NCBI RefSeq assembly: GCF_963082655.1
Contig: NC_081555.1
Span: 16,922,520 to 16,986,519, forward strand
DNA from: Stomoxys calcitrans
Taxonomy: Eukaryota > Arthropoda > Insecta > Diptera > Muscidae
Direction: 5' to 3'
Length of the DNA stretch: 64,000 nucleotides
The notes beneath the pieces were generated by a model. That model worked only from the letters and a program-made list of their open reading frames with translations. It ran no database searches and was not told the origin of the DNA. Position numbers and translations under genes: made by a program. Positions within the stretch are counted from its first letter, which is position 1, and every line of letters starts with the position of its first letter. This document shows, one piece after another, positions 1 through 12,149 of the stretch.

Positions 1-880
1 TTAGTATGACTCAAATCGGTTTATAACCTGATATAGCTGCCATATAAACCGTTCTTGGGTCTTGATTTCTTGAGCCTCTAGAGGGCGCAATTCTTTTCCG
101 ATTGGAATGAAATTTTGCATAACGTGTTTTGTTATGATATCCAACAACCGTGCTTAGTATGCTTCAAATCGGTTCATAACCTGATATAGCTGTCATATAA
201 ACCGATCTTGGGTCTTGATCCCTTGAGCCTCTAGAGGGCTCAATTCTTATCCGATTGGAATGAAATTTTGCACGACGTGTTTTGTTATGATATCCAACTA
301 CTGTGCCGAGTACGGTTCAAATCGGTCCATAACCTGATATAGCTGCCATATAAACCGATCTTGGGTCTTGACTTCTTGAGCCTCTAGAGTGCGCAATTCT
401 TATCCGATTAAAATGAAATTTTCCACGACGTGTTTTACTATGACTTCCAACAACTGTGCTAAATTACGTTCAAATCGGTCAATAACCTGATATAGCTGCC
501 ATATAAACCGATCTTGGGTCTTGACTTTTTGAGCCTCTAGAGGGCGCAATTATTATCCGATTTGAATGAATTTTTGCGCGACGTGTTTTGTTATGATGTC
601 CAACAACTGAGCAAGTATGGCGAAAATCGGTACATAACCTGATATAGTTGCCATATAAACCGATCTGGAATCTTGACTCCTTGAGCCTCTAGAGGACGTA
701 ATTCTCATCCGATTTAGCAGAAATTTTGTACAACGCCTTCTCCCATGACCTCCAACATACGTGTTTAATATGGTCTGAATCGATCAATAGCTTGATACAG
801 CTACCATATAAACCGATCTCTTGATTTTGCTTTTTCAGGCCCCTACAAGGCGCAATCCTTATCCGAATTCAATCCTTGTT
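1..880 (+). repeat. Type-B ~152-bp tandem array, cut by the window edge
   Basis: Six diverged units of about 152 bp, each carrying CCTGATATAGCTGCCATAT and GAGCCTCTAGAGGGCGCAAT. Similarity fades near 870-880. Neither the element head (ACCCACCACC-like) nor the 3' palindrome is seen here, so this is the interior of a longer copy. The short ORF at 821-1015 has no recognisable content. Confidence 0.85.
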
Positions 881-1217
881 TTGGATAATTTCACTAAAGG
901 TATTTTGGCTAATGTTTATTTGGTTTCAAGTGTAAGGTGTAAGGTAAAAGTTAAGGATTTTCATTCAATCTCCTGTACCAAGAGAATGTTAAATGATAAT
1001 GACTTTAAAATTTAAACTAAGACAACTTGAAAAGTTGGCTTCAAGTTATTGCTTTTTTTTTCAATGTTTCAGCTCTTTCTAGTCTATCGTGTTATGAAAG
1101 CAATTTTAGTTTAAAATCTGTTTGAAAACTGAAAGTTACACCAGCATGATATGGATTTTAGTAAGCAAAGTGATATGCGTGTTTAGTGTTTTGAGAAAAG
1201 AAAGTGCAGATTTCTGC
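881..1217. other. AT-rich non-coding sequence
   Basis: No ORF, repeat or motif that I recognise lies between the type-B array and the assembly gap. Confidence 0.6.
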
Positions 1218-1417
1218 NNNNNNNNNNNNNNNNNNNNNNNNNNNNNNNNNNNNNNNNNNNNNNNNNNNNNNNNNNNNNNNNNNNNNNNNNNNNNNNNNNN
1301 NNNNNNNNNNNNNNNNNNNNNNNNNNNNNNNNNNNNNNNNNNNNNNNNNNNNNNNNNNNNNNNNNNNNNNNNNNNNNNNNNNNNNNNNNNNNNNNNNNNN
1401 NNNNNNNNNNNNNNNNN
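1218..1417. other. Assembly gap (200 N)
   Basis: Exactly 200 consecutive N. The round number suggests a scaffolding placeholder rather than a measured length. The 5' part of the retrotransposon endonuclease (below) is lost in it. Apparent ORFs spanning the N run are meaningless. Confidence 0.99.
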
Positions 1418-4187
1418 CTGCAACACCTTGTCTCCAGCTTTACTCCGGTGGATGAGAGGCTAGCCACAAACTGCATAAAAGCCAAATCCTTCAACATCAG
1501 CCTTATTTGTGCCCATGCCCCGACGGAAGATAAAGACGAGCAGACCAAGGATATTTTCTATGAGCACCTAGAGAGAGAATATGACCGCTGCCCCGCCCAT
1601 GATATTAAAATCGTTCTGGGAGATTTTAATGCGAAGATAGGGAAGGAAGACATTTTTAGTGCAACAGTAGGAAAGTTTAGGCTTCAAGAGAAAACGTACA
1701 GTAATGGGTTGAGGCTGATAGATTTCGCAGCGGCAAAAAACATGGTAGTTAGTAGTACCAGATTTCAACATAAAAATGGTCACATGGCGGTCACCCACGT
1801 TGTGATAGATTAAAGGCATTCCTCCAGCGTGTTAGATGTACAATCGATCCGTGGAGCGAATCAAGATTCGGATCATTAACTTGTTGCAGCAAAGGTTGGC
1901 ACCCATTTGAACTTGGGGAGGAAAGAACGATCTGACACTGCACGGAAGCTGGTCATTGAAAAGCTGCAAACACAACAGATGGCAGCGGCATACTCCACTC
2001 GACTGACCCAACTGCTTGATGAAAGCACTCTTTGTTCCGATGATATAATGGCGCAGTGGCAAAACTATTACCCACTGCATGGAAAATGCCGCGAAATCCG
2101 CACTTGGAAACCGAAAGCCTCCCCCAAGAAACCCATGGTACGACCAGGAGTGTCGAGATGCTTCTGAAGCCAAGAATGCGACATATAAAGCAACCCTGTA
2201 ATCAGTTGCAATGCACCAGATGAAGGAGAGGTATCGGGAGAAAAGGAGAGAGGAGAAACTTCTATTCCGCAGAAAGAAAAAGAAAATAGAAAGACGTGAG
2301 TGTGAGCGAATTGAGATGTACAGGAGTCAGAATGGGGTCCGGAAATTCTACCAAAGAATTGAACAACAAACCAATGGCTTTGGTGCAGACACATCCTCCT
2401 GCAGAGACAAAAAAGAAAATCTGGTAACTGACACACATAGCATGCTGAAGATATGGAAAGAACATTTTAGCCAAATGCTAGTGTCCGACGTTGGCGGCGA
2501 ATAGGATACCGCAGAACCAATCCCTGATGATGGTATAGATTGTTTAGCTCCTAGTCAGAATGAGGTCCAAGTAGCAGTGACCCGTTTGAAGAATATCAAG
2601 GCAGCAGGAGCCCACGGGCTACCCGCTGAACTATTTAAGACCGGAGGCGACACGCTGGTAAGGCCTATGCAACAGTTTGTCTTCGCAATCTGGCCAGAAG
2701 AACGCATACCCGATGATTGGAAACTCAGCATACTATGTTCCGCCCACTAGAAAGGAGACAAGACGGAATGTGCCAACTACAGAGGTATAAGTTCGCCCCC
2801 AATAGCATACAAAATACTTTCGAACGTACTGTGTGAAAAATTAAAACCCAAAGTCAATGAGATAATTGGGCCCTATCTATGCGACTTTAGACCTGGTAAA
2901 TCCACCCTTGACCAGTTATTCACACTGCGCCAAATCCTGGAAAAGACCCGAGAGGGACAAATCAACACCTACCATCTCTTTGTTGACTACGAAGCCACTT
3001 TCGATAGCCATTTACGTTCAAAGGTATTTCAAGCCATGTCTGCAGGATGACACTTGCTGATACGTGTTCTTCAATAAGAATAGGAAAGAATCTCTCCGAA
3101 CCATTTAATATCAAACGAGGTTTCAGACAAGGAGACAGCCTATCGTGCGCTCTTTTTAATATCCTGCTGGGGAAGACCATACGAGATGCAGATGTGAATA
3201 GATATGACACACTAATCACAAGAGAACATATGCTACTCGCCTATGCCGACGACATCGATATCATATCACCAGAAATAGTAACTACAGCCTTTGAATGAAT
3301 CGAAAGAGAGTCAGTGAAAATGGGTCTAGCAGTAAATGGTGACAAGACGAAATGGATGGTTTCAACTCCCAAAAAGCCTTGCACAACCGAGCAGATGAAG
3401 AAAATGGAGAAAGTTGGGAACCACAACTTTGATTTAGTCAGTAACTTTATCTACTCGGCACCGCCATAACCGAAACGAATGACACCAGTTTTGAGATAAA
3501 ATGCAAATTTTGCCCATGAAAGTTCCGCCAAGGAACAGGGGCAAACTTCTCACATATCAATGAGTGTAGTCCGTTTCAAGTTTAAGCTCAATAATAAGGG
3601 GCCTCCTTTTTATAGTCGAGTCCGAACGGCGTGCCGCAGTGCGACAACTCTTTGGAGAGAAGTTTTACATGGCATAGTACCACACAAATGTTGCCAGCAT
3701 TAGGTGGGGAAAACTACCGCTGAAAATTTTTTCTTATTGGTCTCGCCAGGATTCGAACCCAGGCGTTCAGCTTTATAAGCGGACATGCTAACCTCTGCGC
3801 TATGATCGCCTTTTACTGATACTACCCCTGTTTGTATATGGTTTTGAGGCTAGGGTATTTGTGAAAGCATATGAGGCAGTACTTGGAGTATTTGAGAGAA
3901 AGATTCTTCGCAAAATATATGGACCAGTTTGCGTATTTACATTCATCAAAATACAACGGCTGCGTTGGCTAGGTCATGTTGTCAGAATGGATGCAGAAGC
4001 TTCAGGAAAGAAGTCTTTTGAAGACAAACACGGTGGTACACGCAAACCGGGAAGACCAAAAGCCCGATGGAAAGATCAAGTGGTGGGAGATACCTCGAAA
4101 CTTGGTGTCAGAGATTTTACAATGAACGCAGGCGCTTGGAATGCTATTCTAAGTTCGGCTAGTGGAACATATGTTCCGTCATAGTAG
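1418..4187 (+). pseudogene. Non-LTR retrotransposon (endonuclease + reverse transcriptase), decayed
   Basis: A LINE-type polyprotein read in several frames. 1418-1813 is the C-terminal part of an APE-type endonuclease: CAHAPTEDKDEQ, then GDFNAKIG near 1620, ending HVVID. An in-frame stop precedes a continuing RHSSSVLDV region. 2211-2504 is a basic linker. 2520-3045 carries the reverse-transcriptase fingers and palm (GLPAELFK, WKLSILC, NYRGISS, FVDYEATFDS). 3047-3298 continues with FRQGDSLSCALFNILL and the catalytic YADD motif at about 3242. 3861-4184 is the C-terminal tail (LRWLGHVVRM, KPGRPKARWKDQV) typical of these elements. Stops at about 1814 and 2748, several frameshifts and a SINE insertion at ~3500-3813 make it non-functional. 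The endonuclease and YADD motifs make the class secure; the clade is not assigned. Confidence 0.92.
3500..3813 (-). mobile_element. tRNA-derived SINE, near full length, inserted in the LINE
   Basis: On the minus strand it begins with a tRNA-like head: an A-box-like TAGCGCAGAGGTTAGCATG and a perfect B box GGTTCGAATCC (its complement is near 3750). A body follows with TCCAAAGAGTTGTCGCAC-type sequence, and a tail ends near 3500. LINE coding similarity resumes on both sides (FIYS before, VYGFEA after), so the SINE is the younger insertion. Related copies lie at 8020-8325, 15601-15871, 44268-44326 and 45540-45848. Pol III transcription and LINE-supplied mobilisation are known for the class. Confidence 0.85.
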
Positions 4188-4191
4188 TCAA

Positions 4192-4578
4192 TTAAAGTAA
4201 AGTAACCCGCTTGGTATGACGCTTGATCTAGGGGCTTTTGGGCGCTGGATACTTATCCACGTGACGATGATTTGGATGGTCACTGCGACAACAAGCCAAA
4301 AGGTTTGCTTAGACAGCACGTAGTTATGTTTTTGCACGGCTAGCATCTTTATCTTCTGATGAAAGTTGTCCACGTGAGAACAGAGGAGATAGCCGGTCCC
4401 AGTTCGAAGAGCGGCTTTCTGACAGGTATAAATATTATTCCACTGCTTTTCACAAAGCTGATGAGACCCTACTGGCGCAGCATAACTTACAATTGACCCG
4501 GAAATTGCTTTATACCTGGTCAACAAGGTCTCTCTGTCAGCACTCCAAGTGCTGCTGGCAAGTGACTTGAGGAACTTT
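4192..4578 (-). pseudogene. Jockey-like non-LTR reverse transcriptase fragment
   Basis: The minus strand reads as the region downstream of the RT palm of Jockey-type elements: LASSTWSADRETLLTRYKAI, then YAAPVGS, QWNNIYTCQKAALRTGTGYL, HVDNFHQKIKML and HNYVLSKQTFW. In this family the segment usually follows the YADD-containing domain. Only about 125 codons remain. It abuts the 3' end of the opposite-strand LINE and the start of a type-A element, so it was broken by neighbouring insertions. It is not functional. Recognition is from motif order and has not been aligned. Confidence 0.8.
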
Positions 4579-4580
4579 TT

Positions 4581-6053
4581 TATACCTACCACCATAGGAT
4601 GGGGGTATACTAATCTAGTCATTCCGTTTGTAACACCTCGAAATATTGATCTGGGAGCCCATAAAGTATATATATTCTTGATCAGCGTAAAAATCTAAGA
4701 CGATCTAGCCATGTCCGTCCGTCTGTCCGTCTGTCCGTCTGTCTGTTGAAATCACGCTACAGTCTTTAAAAATAAAGATATTGAGCTGAAACTTTGCACA
4801 GATTCTTTTTTTGTCCATAAGCAGGTTAAGTTCGAAGATGGGCTATATCGGACTATATCTTGATATAGCCCCCATATGGACCGATCCGCCGATTTAGGGT
4901 CTTAGGCCCATAAAAGCCACATTTATTATCCGATTTTGTCGAAATTTGGGACAGTGAGTTGTCTTAGGCCCTTCGACATCCTTTGTCAATTTGGCTCAGA
5001 TCGGTCCAGATTTGGATATAGGTGCCATATAGACCGATCCTCCGATTTAAGGTCTAAGGCCCATAAAAGCCACATTTATGGCCCGATTTCGCTGAAATTT
5101 GGGACAGTGAGTTGTCTTAGGCCTTTTGACATGTTTCTTTAATTTGGTCCAGATCGGTTCAGATTTGGATATAGCTGCCATATAGACCGATCCTCCGGTT
5201 TAGGGTCTTAGGCCCACAAAAGCCACATTTATTATCCGATTTTGATGAAATTCGGGGCAGTGAATTATGTAAGGCCCATCGACATCCTTCGTTAATTTGG
5301 CTCAGATCAGTCCAGATTTGGATATAGCTGCCATATAGATCGATCCTCCGATTTATGGTGTAAGGCCCATAATAGCCACATTAATTATCCGATTTTGCTG
5401 AAATTTGGGACAGTGAGATGTGTTAGGCCCTCCGACATATTTCTTCAATTTGGTCCAGATCGGTTCAAATTTGGATATAGCTGCCATATAGACCGATTTC
5501 TTGATTTATGGTTTTGGGCCCATAAAATGCTCATTTATTGCCCGATGTCTCCGAAATTTGGAACAGTGAGTTAAGTTAAACCCCTTGACATACTTCTGCA
5601 ATATCGCACAGATCGGTCCAGATTTGAATATAGCTGCCATATAGACCGATCTCTGGATTTAAGGTTTAGGGCCCATAAAAGTGGCATTTATTGTCCGATT
5701 TCGATTGCCGAAATTTGAGACAGTGCTTAGTGTTAGGCTCTTCGACATGTTTATGCAACTTGGCCCAAATCGGTCCAGATTTGGATATAGCTGCCATGTA
5801 GACCGATATCTCGATTTAAAGTCTTGGCCCCATAAAAGGTCCATTTATAATCCGATTTCACTGAAATTTGACACAGTGACTTATGTTCGGCTTTTCGACA
5901 TCCGTGTCGTATATAGTTCAGATCGGTATGAGGTATATGAGTATAAGGTATGAAATTTTCACCGAATTTTGATGAAAGATGGTTTACATATATACCCGAG
6001 GTGGTGGGTATCCAAAGTTCGGCCCGGCCGAACTTAACGCCTTTTTACTTGTT
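4581..6053 (+). mobile_element. Type-A tandem-repeat element, complete
   Basis: It starts in a T run with a variant head (TATACCTACCACCATAGGAT). Next come a unique segment with a short GTCCGTCTGTCC stretch (~4711-4744) and about seven units of ~152 bp (AGATTTGGATATAGCTGCCA, GGCCCATAAAAGCCACAT). The tail has GGTGGTGGGTAT, the palindrome GTTCGGCCCGGCCGAAC (about 6017-6033) and CTTTTTACTTGTT. The tail is nearly identical to that of the copy at 61473-63065. The head of the next element begins immediately at ~6054. No real ORF. Confidence 0.88.
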
Positions 6054-7013
6054 ATATCTACCACCATAGGATGGAGGTATACTAATCTAGTCATTCCGTT
6101 TGTAACACCTCGAAATATTGACCTGGGAGCCCATAAAGTGTATATATTTTTGATCGTCTCGACATTCTGAGTCGAACTAGTCATGTCCGTCCATCCGTCC
6201 GTCCATCCGTCCGTCTGTAGAAATCACTATATAGGCCGAACGCGTAGAGCTAGCCGCTTAAAATTTTGCACAGATACCTGATATAAACGTAGGTCGTTAG
6301 GGATTGTTAATGGACTATATCGGTTCAGATTTGGATATAGCTTCCGTATAAACCGAACTCCCGAATTGATTTCTTGAGCCCCAGGAAGCCGCATTTTATG
6401 TCCGATTTTTCTAAAATTTTGCACGAAATATTCTATTATAAATCTTAACAACTGTACCAAGTACAGTCTAAATCGGTCTATAATCTGATATAGCTACCAT
6501 ATAAACCGATCTCCCGATTTGACTTCTTGAGGCACTGGAAGCCCCAATTTTTGTCCGATTTGGCTGAAATTTCGCTCATAGCATTCTGCTATGACCTCCA
6601 ACAATAGTGTCCAAATCGGTCTATAACCTGCTATAGTTCCCATATAAACCGATCTACCGTTTTGACTTCTTGACACCCTGGAAGCCACAATTTTCATCCG
6701 ATTAGGCCTAATTTGTGTACATGGTGTTCTCTTATGACCTCCAACAACTGTGTTGAGTGCGGTTCATATTATTCTATAACCTGGTATAGCTACCATATAA
6801 GCCGATCTCCCTATTTGACTTCTTGAGCCCTTACAAGCCGCAATTTTTGTGCGATTTGACTGCAATTTTACACATAGTGTTCTGTTATGACTTCCAACTG
6901 TGCCAAGAACGGTCCAAAAAACCATAAATTTATGCTCTACAACTAAATTTATTTTGTACAAAATTTTAGCCAAGATTCGGCCCGACTGAACTTAGCACGC
7001 TTTTACTTGTTTT
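6054..7013 (+). mobile_element. Type-B element, complete, joined head-to-tail to the previous copy
   Basis: It starts ATATCTACCACCATAGGATG directly after the ACTTGTT end of the preceding element. It shares the head region with type A (CATTCCGTTTGTAACACCTCG) and has a short GTCCGTCCATCC stretch at ~6186-6218. About four units of type-B-like sequence follow (TTGACTTCTTGA, ACCTGATATAGCTACCATAT). It ends CGGCCCGACTGAACTTAGCACGC.. TTTTACTTGT, with the palindrome decayed. Confidence 0.82.
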
Positions 7014-8019
7014 ATTTTCCGGATAGGGCTCAAAAAATATAAAACAAACACAAAGCAAGTATGTCTGATTAAGCGCAGCTAAAGTTAAAGCCTCTATGCC
7101 AATTTACTTTACTTTACGTCATCATATGAACCCCAAATCCGCAAACAAAACCTTTTGATCTTTGGGCCACTCCTTGAAAACAAATCATTGAGGAGAAAAT
7201 GGCAAAAACAACCGCTTGCCCGCATTATTATTTTTACGCTGAATTAATTTCATTGCATTTAGCTCATGCATAGGAAATGTCTAACAAAGTTATTATATGC
7301 TCAACCTTTCAGCAACTTGCAGTGCTGTGGTATGTTGGCAAAAACTTTAAAACGCATTTGACAAGCATGACAATAGCATACACAGAGTGTGGGCATAGAA
7401 GGATGTTAAAGTGCACATGAGCCAACCGCCTATGTCATTCAAAATCAGTTACCAATATAAGTTGCATATAACTTGCAACCAGCTGTGCAGAGTCACAACC
7501 AGGGAGCAACATCAAAGTTACAGTGGTAAGGAGAAAAGTGCAAGGCAACTCCAACCATAGTGTCCCACTATGGTTAGTTATTTGTTAAGGTGGCTTGATA
7601 ATCATATTTCGAAATAACTAAATTTCAATTTGATTTTTAAATCATAAAAATGAGATTTAACGTTTCCTTCCTCGTTTTGCTTTCTTTCAATAGGTGTTAT
7701 ATTTTCATCATATTTTCTCCATTATTTTTTTATTTTTTCCCTAACTCAACTTAGTCTATTTGTAAATTAACCTTTGCATTTATATTGTTTCCGCCATTTC
7801 CCCATGTAGGGAAGTTTATAAATAATGCACCCATTCTGCATCCATAAACAATTATGGGAATATGTTACAGTCCTTTGAGTTCATAGGGGATGATGTGTAT
7901 GAATATCCTTATGAAGGTGACATTAGGGTGTTCCCCCAACTTTAAATGGGGGCTGGACAAAATTTTATTTCATTATAGGAAAACCCTTAAGATTTTCAAT
8001 AAAATTTCCTAAAATACGA
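7014..8019. other. Single-copy AT-rich intergenic or intronic DNA
   Basis: No exon-like ORF, repeat family or terminal motif found. Confidence 0.5.
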
Positions 8020-8325
8020 CGGAGGCCACAGTAGCGCAGAGGTTAGCCCATACGCCTATAACGCTGAACGCCTGGGTTCGAATCCTGGCGAGAACATTAA
8101 CAAAAATTTGTCTGCGGTGGTTATCCTCTCATAGTTCTGGCAACATTTGTGAGGTACTTTGCTTTATTACCTGATATAAGTCTCATTTAGACCTAGCTCC
8201 CTTATAGACCTAATGCCTGGGTTCGAATCCTGGCGAGAACATGAAAAAAAAAATTGTCAGAGGTGGTTATCTGCTCCTAATTCTGGCAACATTTGTGAGG
8301 TTATTTGCTTTATTAGCTGATATCG
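8020..8325 (+). mobile_element. SINE head fragments, duplicated with array sequence
   Basis: 8028-8100 has the SINE tRNA-like head on the plus strand (GTAGCGCAGAGGTTAGCCCA, GGTTCGAATCCTGGCGAGAA). The sequence from the B box through TCTGGCAACATTTGTGAGGT recurs about 145 bp later (8216-8325), with a piece of type-B unit between the copies. This looks like a tandem duplication of a SINE-plus-array junction. The RNA-like head is not a functional tRNA: there is no proper acceptor stem pairing and it continues into SINE body. Confidence 0.75.
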
Positions 8326-9495
8326 CTCCCATAAAAACCGATCTACCGATTATATTTCTTGCGCCCCCAGACTTCGCAAATCATTTCCGAATTGTCTAAA
8401 ATTTTGCACAATAACTTCTGCTATTACCTCTAACACCCAAGCCAAGTATGAACTGAATCGATCCATAACCTGGTATAGCTCCCATATAAGCCAATCTCTC
8501 GATTTGATATCTTGGGACCTTAGAAGCATCAAACGAGAAATAGGTTTATATGGAAGCTTTATCAGGTTATGGATCGATACAAGTCATACTGTGCTTGGAT
8601 ATTAGAGGTAATGGCAAAAATCATCACGCAAAATTTCAACCAAATCGGAAAAGAATTGCGCCGTCTAGGGGCCCAAGAAGTATTATCGGGAAAATGGCTT
8701 ATGTGGAAGCAATATGAGGTTATGGACCTATTTGTACCAAATTTGGAGTGGATGTTGACGGTCACAGCAGACGTGAGTACGCAAAATTTCAGCCAAATCG
8801 GATAATAATTGCGCAAGGTAGGAGCCCAAGAAACCATCTCGGAAGAGGTACATTCAACGTCCACCAGTAAAAGTAGGCATGACAGCGTCGTTTTGTTGCC
8901 CTAACAGTCGCTGGTTCAAAATTTTAGAGTCCTAGTTGCTTCCTGAAATGTATGTTGCATGTATGTTGCAGGTCTTTGGAGAAACCGTTGTACAAAATTT
9001 CAGCCAAATCGGATAAAAAATGCGCCCTCTAGAGGCTCAAGAAGTCAAGAACCCAGATCGGTTTATATGGCAGCTATATCAGGTTATGAACCGATTTGAA
9101 CCAGGGGGGTCGCAATTATTATACGATTTGCCTGAAATTTTGTACGACGGATCCTCTCATGACCATCAACAAACGTGTTTTTTATGGTCTGAATCGGTCT
9201 ATAGCCCGATACCGCTCCCATATAAATCGATCTCTCTATTTTACTTTTTGAGCCCCCAAAGGGCGCCATTCTTATTCGAATTGGCTGACATTTTACACAG
9301 GTCTCCAACATATAATTTAATTGTGGTCCAAACCGGACCATATCTTGATATCGTTCTAATAGCAGAGCAAATCTTTTCTTATATCCTGTTTTGCCTAAGA
9401 AGAGATGCCGGGAAAAGAACTCGACAAATGCGATCCATGGTGGAGGGTATATAAGACTCGGCCCGGCCGAACTTAGCACGCTTTTACTTGTTTTT
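8326..9495. mobile_element. Type-B element with internal orientation switches
   Basis: 8326-8525 reads in plus orientation (CTGGTATAGCTCCCATATAA). 8530-8870 and 8990-9110 read in minus orientation (TTTATATGGAAGC, GAGGCTCAAGAAGTCAAGA). From ~9110 to 9495 it is plus again, ending with a normal type-B tail (CCATGGTGGAGGGTATATAA, CGGCCCGGCCGAACTTAGCA, CTTTTACTTG). 8870-8990 is unassigned. Confidence 0.75.
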
Positions 9496-9621
9496 TTTCT
9501 TCCCTTTCTCACTCTAGGGTAACACAATGGGCCAAAAGGGCCTCCGAGTGAACTCACCTTTGGTGAGCGACACATTCAACCTAACTTAACCTTCCAAAAA
9601 AATTTCCAAAACAAAATTATA

Positions 9622-9856
9622 TTGGGTTGCCCAAAAAGTAATTGCGGATTTTTCATATAGTCGGCGTTGACAAATTTTTTCACAGCTTGTGACTCTGTAA
9701 TTGCATTCTTTCTTCTGTCAGTTATCAGCTGTTACTTTTAGCTTGCTTTAGAAAAAAGTGTAAAAAAGTATATTTGATTAAAGTTCATTCTAAGTTTTAT
9801 TAAAAATGCATTTACTTTCTTTTAAAAAATCCGCAATTACTTTTTGGGCAACCCAA
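9622..9856 (+). mobile_element. Tc1/mariner-type MITE copy 1 (235 bp)
   Basis: Terminal inverted repeats TTGGGTTGCCCAAAAAGTAA at the left and the complementary end at the right (ATTACTTTTTGGGCAACCCAA), flanked by TA on both sides. There is no transposase, and 235 bp is the length also found for the interrupted copy near 61.4-63.2 kb. TA target duplication is the signature of the Tc1/mariner superfamily. Confidence 0.93.
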
Positions 9857-10782
9857 TATATACATAAAATTTTCCCAAATTTTTCTCATTTCTTTCATCT
9901 TGTCCACATTTTTTTTTGTGTTACACCCTAATATTCTTTGCCTGTTTCCCTGTGTGCATATGGGCCAGTGTCATTTTGAATTATGGTTGCATGCATGCTA
10001 ACAGTGTGTTAATCTGTGTGTGCCTATGAATTTGCTCTTGTACATGTGTGTGCGTCTCTCTCTCTCTCTCTCTCTCTGATCGTTGTCACATAATTTATTT
10101 TCACCCAATAATTTCAGAATAAATTTCCTCTTTTGACACAAACTAAAATGGGTGACTATCGTTGTTGCTCTAGTGGTGCTGCATGACACTCTGAAAATAT
10201 AACGGTATATGATTTCATAATTGCAGTATTTAGTTTCCTGGCAAAGGACACAAATACACTCAAACACACTCAAACACACAGCATGATTTTGCTATTGAAC
10301 CTTTAAAATGGTTTTTGGTGTTAAACCCCACTTTATGGCAAAGTGTAATTTGTGTAAAGCAGCAGTGTTCGTATGCAGAATTTTGCTTGTTGTCCTACCC
10401 TATGCGTTTGTTAATTTTAGGATATTTACCACAAATCAGAGCTTTGTCATTGGGTATTAGGTTATATAAACACTTTTTGCATAAAAATGCTGTTATGCGA
10501 AATGGATCATGGTCAGGGAATGGTTAACTAAGGGCAATGGCTGTTATGCGGGCGATGAGAGTTGGGCAAATGGAAAATCACAACCACAAATACGGTAACA
10601 TACCAAAGCAAACGGTGATTGCCTGTTAAATATTCTAGTGATGTGGCTATGACATAATGAAATGTTGCGATGAAAAAAAAAATCAAAATTATTAACAAAT
10701 GAAGTATAAAATGTGCAAAATTTTTCAATGGAAAACCAATCAAAATAAACAGAAAAAGTTTGAATTTGGGTCAAAAAAGAAA
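9857..10782. other. AT-rich non-coding sequence with a CT microsatellite
   Basis: A (TC)n run lies at about 10051-10078. The ORFs at 9998-10279, 10315-10527 and 10528-10789 show no recognisable protein features. Confidence 0.5.
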
Positions 10783-12131
10783 CAAACAAGTAAAAGCGTG
10801 CAAAGTTCGGCCGGGCCGAATCTTATATACCCTCCACCATGGATCTCATTTGTCAAGTTCTTTTCCCGACATCTCTTCTTAGGCAAAAAAAAGTATATAA
10901 GAAAAGATTTGCTCTGCAATTAGAGCGACATCAAGATATGGTCCGGTTTGGACCACAATTAAATTATATGTTGGAGACCTGTGTTAAATGTCAGCCAATT
11001 CGAATAAGAATTGCAACCTTTGGGGGCTCAAGAAGTAAAATGGAGAGATCGATTTATATGGGAGCTGTATCAGGCTATACACCGATTCAGACCATAATAA
11101 ACACGTATGTTAATGGTCATGAGAGAATCCGTCGTACAAAATTTCAGGCACATCGGATAATAATTGCGACCTCTAGAGGCTCAAGAAGTCAAGATCCCAG
11201 ATCGGTTTATATGGCAGCTATATCAGGTTATGAACCGATTTGAACCATATTTGGCACAGTTGTTGGATATCATATCAAAATACAATTTGAATCATACTTG
11301 GCACAGTTGTTGAATATCATAACAAAACACGTGGTGCAAAATTTTATTCCAATCGGATAAGAATTGCGCCCTCTAGAGGCTCAAGAAGTCAAGACTCAAG
11401 ATCGGTTTATATGACAGCTATATCAGGTTGTGAACCGATTTGAACCATACTCGGCACAGTTGTTGAACATCATAACAAAACTCGCCGTGCAAAATTTCAT
11501 TCCAGTCGGATAAGAATTGCGCCCTCTAGAGGCTCAAGAAGTCAAGACCCAAGATCGGTTTATATGACAGCTATATCAAGTTGTTAACCGATTTGAACCA
11601 TACTTATCACAGTTGTTGAATATCATAACAAAACTCGCCGTGCAAAATTTCATTCCAGTCGGATAAGAATTGCGCCCTCTAGAGGCTCAAGAAGTCAAGA
11701 CCCAAGATCGGTTTATATGACAGCTAAATCAAGTTGTTAACCGATTTGAACCATACTTATCACAGTTGTTGAATATCATAACAAAACTCGCCGTGCAAAA
11801 TTTCATTCCAGTTGGATAAGAATTGCGCCCTCTAGAGGCTCAGGAAGTCAAGACCCAAGATCGGTTTATATGGCAGCTATATCAGGTTATGAACCGATTT
11901 GAACCTTATTTGACACAGTTGTTGGATATCATAATAAAACACGTCGTGCAAAATTTCATTCCAAATGGATAATAATTGCGCCCTCTAGAGGCTCAAGAAG
12001 TCAAGACCCAAGATCGGTTTATATGACAGCTATATCAAGTTGTTAACCGATTTGAACCATACTTGGCACAGTTGTTGAACATCATAACAAAACTCGCCGT
12101 GCAAAATTTCATTCCAGTCGGATAAGAATTT
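10783..12131 (-). mobile_element. Type-B element, minus strand, 5' truncated
   Basis: It begins with the 3' tail in reverse (ACAAGTAAAAGCGTG, GTTCGGCCGGGCCGAA palindrome at ~10805-10820, CCCTCCACCATGG). About eight units follow (TTGCGCCCTCTAGAGGCTCA, CAAGATCGGTTTATATG). Several consecutive units from 11440 to 11830 are almost identical, indicating recent local amplification. It stops abruptly at ~12131, just before the 33-bp minisatellite, with no head sequence. Confidence 0.87.
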
Positions 12132-12149
12132 TTAATTTAAATTCAAGTA

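Noticed and set aside
1122..1548. ORFs crossing the N run
   Set aside because: Created by undefined bases.
8028..8100. tRNA gene suggested by A- and B-box-like sequence
   Set aside because: The same head recurs in SINE copies, continues into SINE body, and does not form a proper acceptor stem or cloverleaf.
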